DNA of 64,000 bases from JBFHFS01 sp041583495. Its GTDB lineage: Bacteria; Bacteroidota; Bacteroidia; Bacteroidales; Marinilabiliaceae. Below, piece after piece: positions 61,829 to 64,000 of this stretch. Position 1 is the first letter of the stretch; every line of letters begins with the position of its first letter. A model generated the notes under the pieces. It did no database searches. It was given only the letters and a program-made list of their open reading frames with translations, and was not told the DNA's origin. The position numbers were made by a program, and so were the translations under genes. The stretch is from contig JBFHFS010000006.1 in NCBI GenBank assembly GCA_041583495.1, forward strand, positions 1-64,000. Direction: 5' to 3'.

Positions 61829-64000
61829 ATGAAAAATTTAGTTTTAATTTTATCTTCCATCGTTTTATCAGCGAATTTATGGTCGCAATTTCCGGGTGTA
61901 AACTATGGCAATGGTTTGCCGGCCACCGATGCGCTTGGGCGGAAACTACCCTCATGTGAGGAGGTGGGAGCCCAACGGACAGATAAATATGTTGGGTTGT
62001 TCTACTGGACCTGGCATACCGATGATATTGCCAGTTTCTCGCCCGTGATGAATATTACTGAAATATTGCAGCAATATCCCGAAGCGGCTACCGATGCAGA
62101 CCATATTGCCTGGCAAGGCCTAAGCGGAGGCGTTTTCTGGTGGGACGAACCCTTGTTTGGTTATTACCGCACTACCGACGAATGGGTGCTGCGAAAACAC
62201 GCCGAAATGCTGGCTGATGCGGGTGTTGACGTGGTTTTTTTTGATTGTACCAACGGGAATATCACCTGGAAAACATCGTATACCAAACTACTGGATGTCT
62301 GGGATCAGGCTCGGGAAGATGGTGTTAGAACCCCCCAAATTGCCTTTCTTTTGCCTTTTTCTCCTACCGAGGGTTCAAGTGCTTCGCTGACAGAGTTGTA
62401 CGATGAACTTTATCAGCCCCAATTGCATAAAGATCTGTGGTTTTCGTGGAACGGAAAACCGTTAATCATGGCTTACCCCGATTGCCTGAGTGAAGCAAGA
62501 AATAGTGCCGGTCTTAAGTTTACGGCAACGGCCCCGTTTTATGGGATTAGTGCCACTTGTCCGAGCTGGGGAAACAATATTGGTAACCTGACCTTCAAAT
62601 TGTATAAATGGAAAAATAATTATTCTGAAAGTGTGGCAGGAATTCCCCTTGCAGAAAAAACTTTTGAGAATTTCTCCGATAACGAGAAACTCAGATTAAC
62701 CTTTAATAAACTGGAGGCGGGAACTTATCTCTGGGAACTCTGTGACGGATCTGAAACGGTAGGTGTTTGGAAATATTACGAAACCAATGGAAATTCGGTT
62801 AGCTTTTTCAACGGGGCCCAGGTGAGCGGAAATTACGAGAGTGACATAGCTTATAGTTCAGCCTTGAATTTCACGGAACTAACAACCGGAATCAATCATA
62901 CGCCTGTTCAGATTCTTAAAATGCTTGATGGGCAAAAAATAGAGGCCATAAAATCGTTTTTTACCTTTCGACCCGGTCAGCCGGATTACGTGAATGGGCC
63001 GTCGACCAATCAACAGTGGGGGTGGCTCGAAAATTATCCGCAGCATGGTTATGTTTATCAGAATGGCGGCTACGAGCAGGTGCCCGTTGGGGTGGCTCAA
63101 AATGCCTCGGATGCCAGTGGCGGTCATGCCAGTGGTTTTAATACGGCTTTGACTTATGGACGAAGTTATACCAAAGCAAATGGGCAGGATCCCCGACCTG
63201 ATGCTTATTTCTATGGGTTGAACTTTCAGGAACAGTGGAACAGGGCTTTTACCCTTGATCCTGATTTGGTTTTTGTGACCGGATGGAATGAATGGGTTGC
63301 CGGACGTTGGTTCGACTGGGATGTACAGCCCTTTGCCTTTGTTGATGAATATTCAGCAGAGAAAAGTCGCGACATTGAACCTGTCAAATCATGGGGTGAC
63401 AAAGGGGATGTGTATTACATGCAGTTGATAAGTAATATTCGCAAGTTTAAAGGAATGGCAGATGAAGAAGCCGCTTCCCCATTAAAAACCATTGTGTTGA
63501 ATGATCCCAACGCCTGGGATGATGTGAAACCTGAATACCTTTCACCAAAGGGAAATGTATTTCATCGAAACCATGCCGGACAAGGGTCTCAGCTCGTTTA
63601 TACCAACAACACCGGGCGAAACGATATTGTGATGGCCAAGGTGGCCAGGGATGAGGAATCTCTCTTTTTTTATGTAGAAACGGCCAATGCTTTGACTGAT
63701 CGATCCGATCCAGGGTGGATGCGGTTGTTTGTCGACATAGACCGGGATAAGGAAACAGGTTGGGAAGGTTATGATTACCTGATCAATAGAAACAGTCCAA
63801 CTGACTCCGTAACGATAGAAAGGAGTTCAAAAAGCTGGGACTGGATCAAAGTTGGGGCGGCTCACTATGTTGTTGAAGGGGAGACTTTGGTGTTCAAGAT
63901 TAAACGCGAAATACTGGGTGCAGAAGAAGACTCGGTGTTGGATTTTGAATTTAAATGGAGCGATAATATGCAGGAAGATGGGGATGTTATGGATTTTTAT
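61829..64000 (+). CDS. Large secreted GH99/GH71-like protein, cut by the window end
   Basis: 724 codons are open from the ATG at 61829 to the last base, with no stop, so the gene is partial at its 3' end. A signal peptide (MKNLVLILSSIVLSANLWSQ) is followed by a TIM-barrel region: KYVGLFYWTWHTDD, EWVLRKHAEMLADAGVDVVFFDCTN, FSWNGKPLIMAYPD and VTGWNEWVAGRWFDWD (around 482-497), the same WNEW-x2-G motif as its neighbour. Between them lies an inserted beta-rich section (about 255-340). From about 555 there is a CBM9/DOMON-like beta domain (VMAKVARDEESLFFYVETAN, WMRLFVDIDRDKETGWEGYDY). The enzyme class is inferred from the shared motif; activity is unknown. Confidence 0.8.
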   Translation, partial: MKNLVLILSSIVLSANLWSQFPGVNYGNGLPATDALGRKLPSCEEVGAQRTDKYVGLFYWTWHTDDIASFSPVMNITEILQQYPEAATDADHIAWQGLSGGVFWWDEPLFGYYRTTDEWVLRKHAEMLADAGVDVVFFDCTNGNITWKTSYTKLLDVWDQAREDGVRTPQIAFLLPFSPTEGSSASLTELYDELYQPQLHKDLWFSWNGKPLIMAYPDCLSEARNSAGLKFTATAPFYGISATCPSWGNNIGNLTFKLYKWKNNYSESVAGIPLAEKTFENFSDNEKLRLTFNKLEAGTYLWELCDGSETVGVWKYYETNGNSVSFFNGAQVSGNYESDIAYSSALNFTELTTGINHTPVQILKMLDGQKIEAIKSFFTFRPGQPDYVNGPSTNQQWGWLENYPQHGYVYQNGGYEQVPVGVAQNASDASGGHASGFNTALTYGRSYTKANGQDPRPDAYFYGLNFQEQWNRAFTLDPDLVFVTGWNEWVAGRWFDWDVQPFAFVDEYSAEKSRDIEPVKSWGDKGDVYYMQLISNIRKFKGMADEEAASPLKTIVLNDPNAWDDVKPEYLSPKGNVFHRNHAGQGSQLVYTNNTGRNDIVMAKVARDEESLFFYVETANALTDRSDPGWMRLFVDIDRDKETGWEGYDYLINRNSPTDSVTIERSSKSWDWIKVGAAHYVVEGETLVFKIKREILGAEEDSVLDFEFKWSDNMQEDGDVMDFY

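Overview
The window looks like a chromosomal contig from a member of the Bacteroidota, most likely near the Bacteroidales/Marinilabiliales. The evidence is two SusC/SusD pairs, DUF5686, DUF5522, DUF2807 and START-like proteins, a Bacteroidota-type LptF/G permease, AT-rich leaders with few Shine-Dalgarno sites, and several -7 boxes of the form TAnnTTTG, the Bacteroidota sigma-A signature. I found no rRNA, tRNA, CRISPR array, prophage, transposase or origin.

Layout. 0.4-4.6 kb (minus): an rluB - DUF5686 - hemD-like operon. 5.1-6.5 kb: glmM. 6.8-12.5 kb: a tripartite export operon (HlyD adaptor, MacB-type permease, TolC, second HlyD adaptor) with no ATPase gene. 12.7-13.6 kb: mdh. 13.8-15.4 kb: a membrane-anchored protein carrying six WM-x5-W repeats, then a DUF2807 lipoprotein. 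15.5-24 kb: housekeeping genes (AI-2E-type permease, beta-helix lipoprotein, exported EEP nuclease, CvfB-like protein, panB, RluA-type pseudouridine synthase, SpoU methyltransferase, CCA-adding-type enzyme). 24.2-27.2 kb: cytoplasmic and exported thioredoxins in tandem, then dnaK. 27.3-30.8 kb: a MORN/YwqK-type protein, xseA, a histidine kinase and xseB. 30.9-38.6 kb: cytidine deaminase, a GH73/LysM hydrolase, fmt with DUF5522, a dihydroorotate-dehydrogenase-like protein, ribBA, LptF/G and a START-like protein. 38.9-42.6 kb: a heterodimeric ABC exporter with one degenerate ATP site. 43-45.5 kb: a two-gene glutathione module (plant-type glutamate-cysteine ligase plus a GshF-type ATP-grasp enzyme).

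45.7 kb to the right edge is a polysaccharide utilisation locus. An AraC regulator and a GH20-like enzyme lie on the minus strand. A frameshifted remnant that reads as the start of a GH51 arabinofuranosidase precedes SusC1-SusD1-SusC2-SusD2. A strong terminator follows SusD2. Then come a GH43/GH130-like propeller enzyme, a GH99/WbsX-like lipoprotein and a large related secreted protein cut by the window end. SusC/D would bind and import the glycan, the lipoprotein and secreted enzymes would cleave it, and the AraC protein is the likely switch. The substrate cannot be named from sequence alone.

Most unusual points: the six-copy WM-x5-W repeat protein, the GH51 remnant, the exporter operon without an ATPase, the split glutathione pathway, the lipoprotein-like N-terminus on a HemD-family protein, and an extra domain inserted into SusD2.
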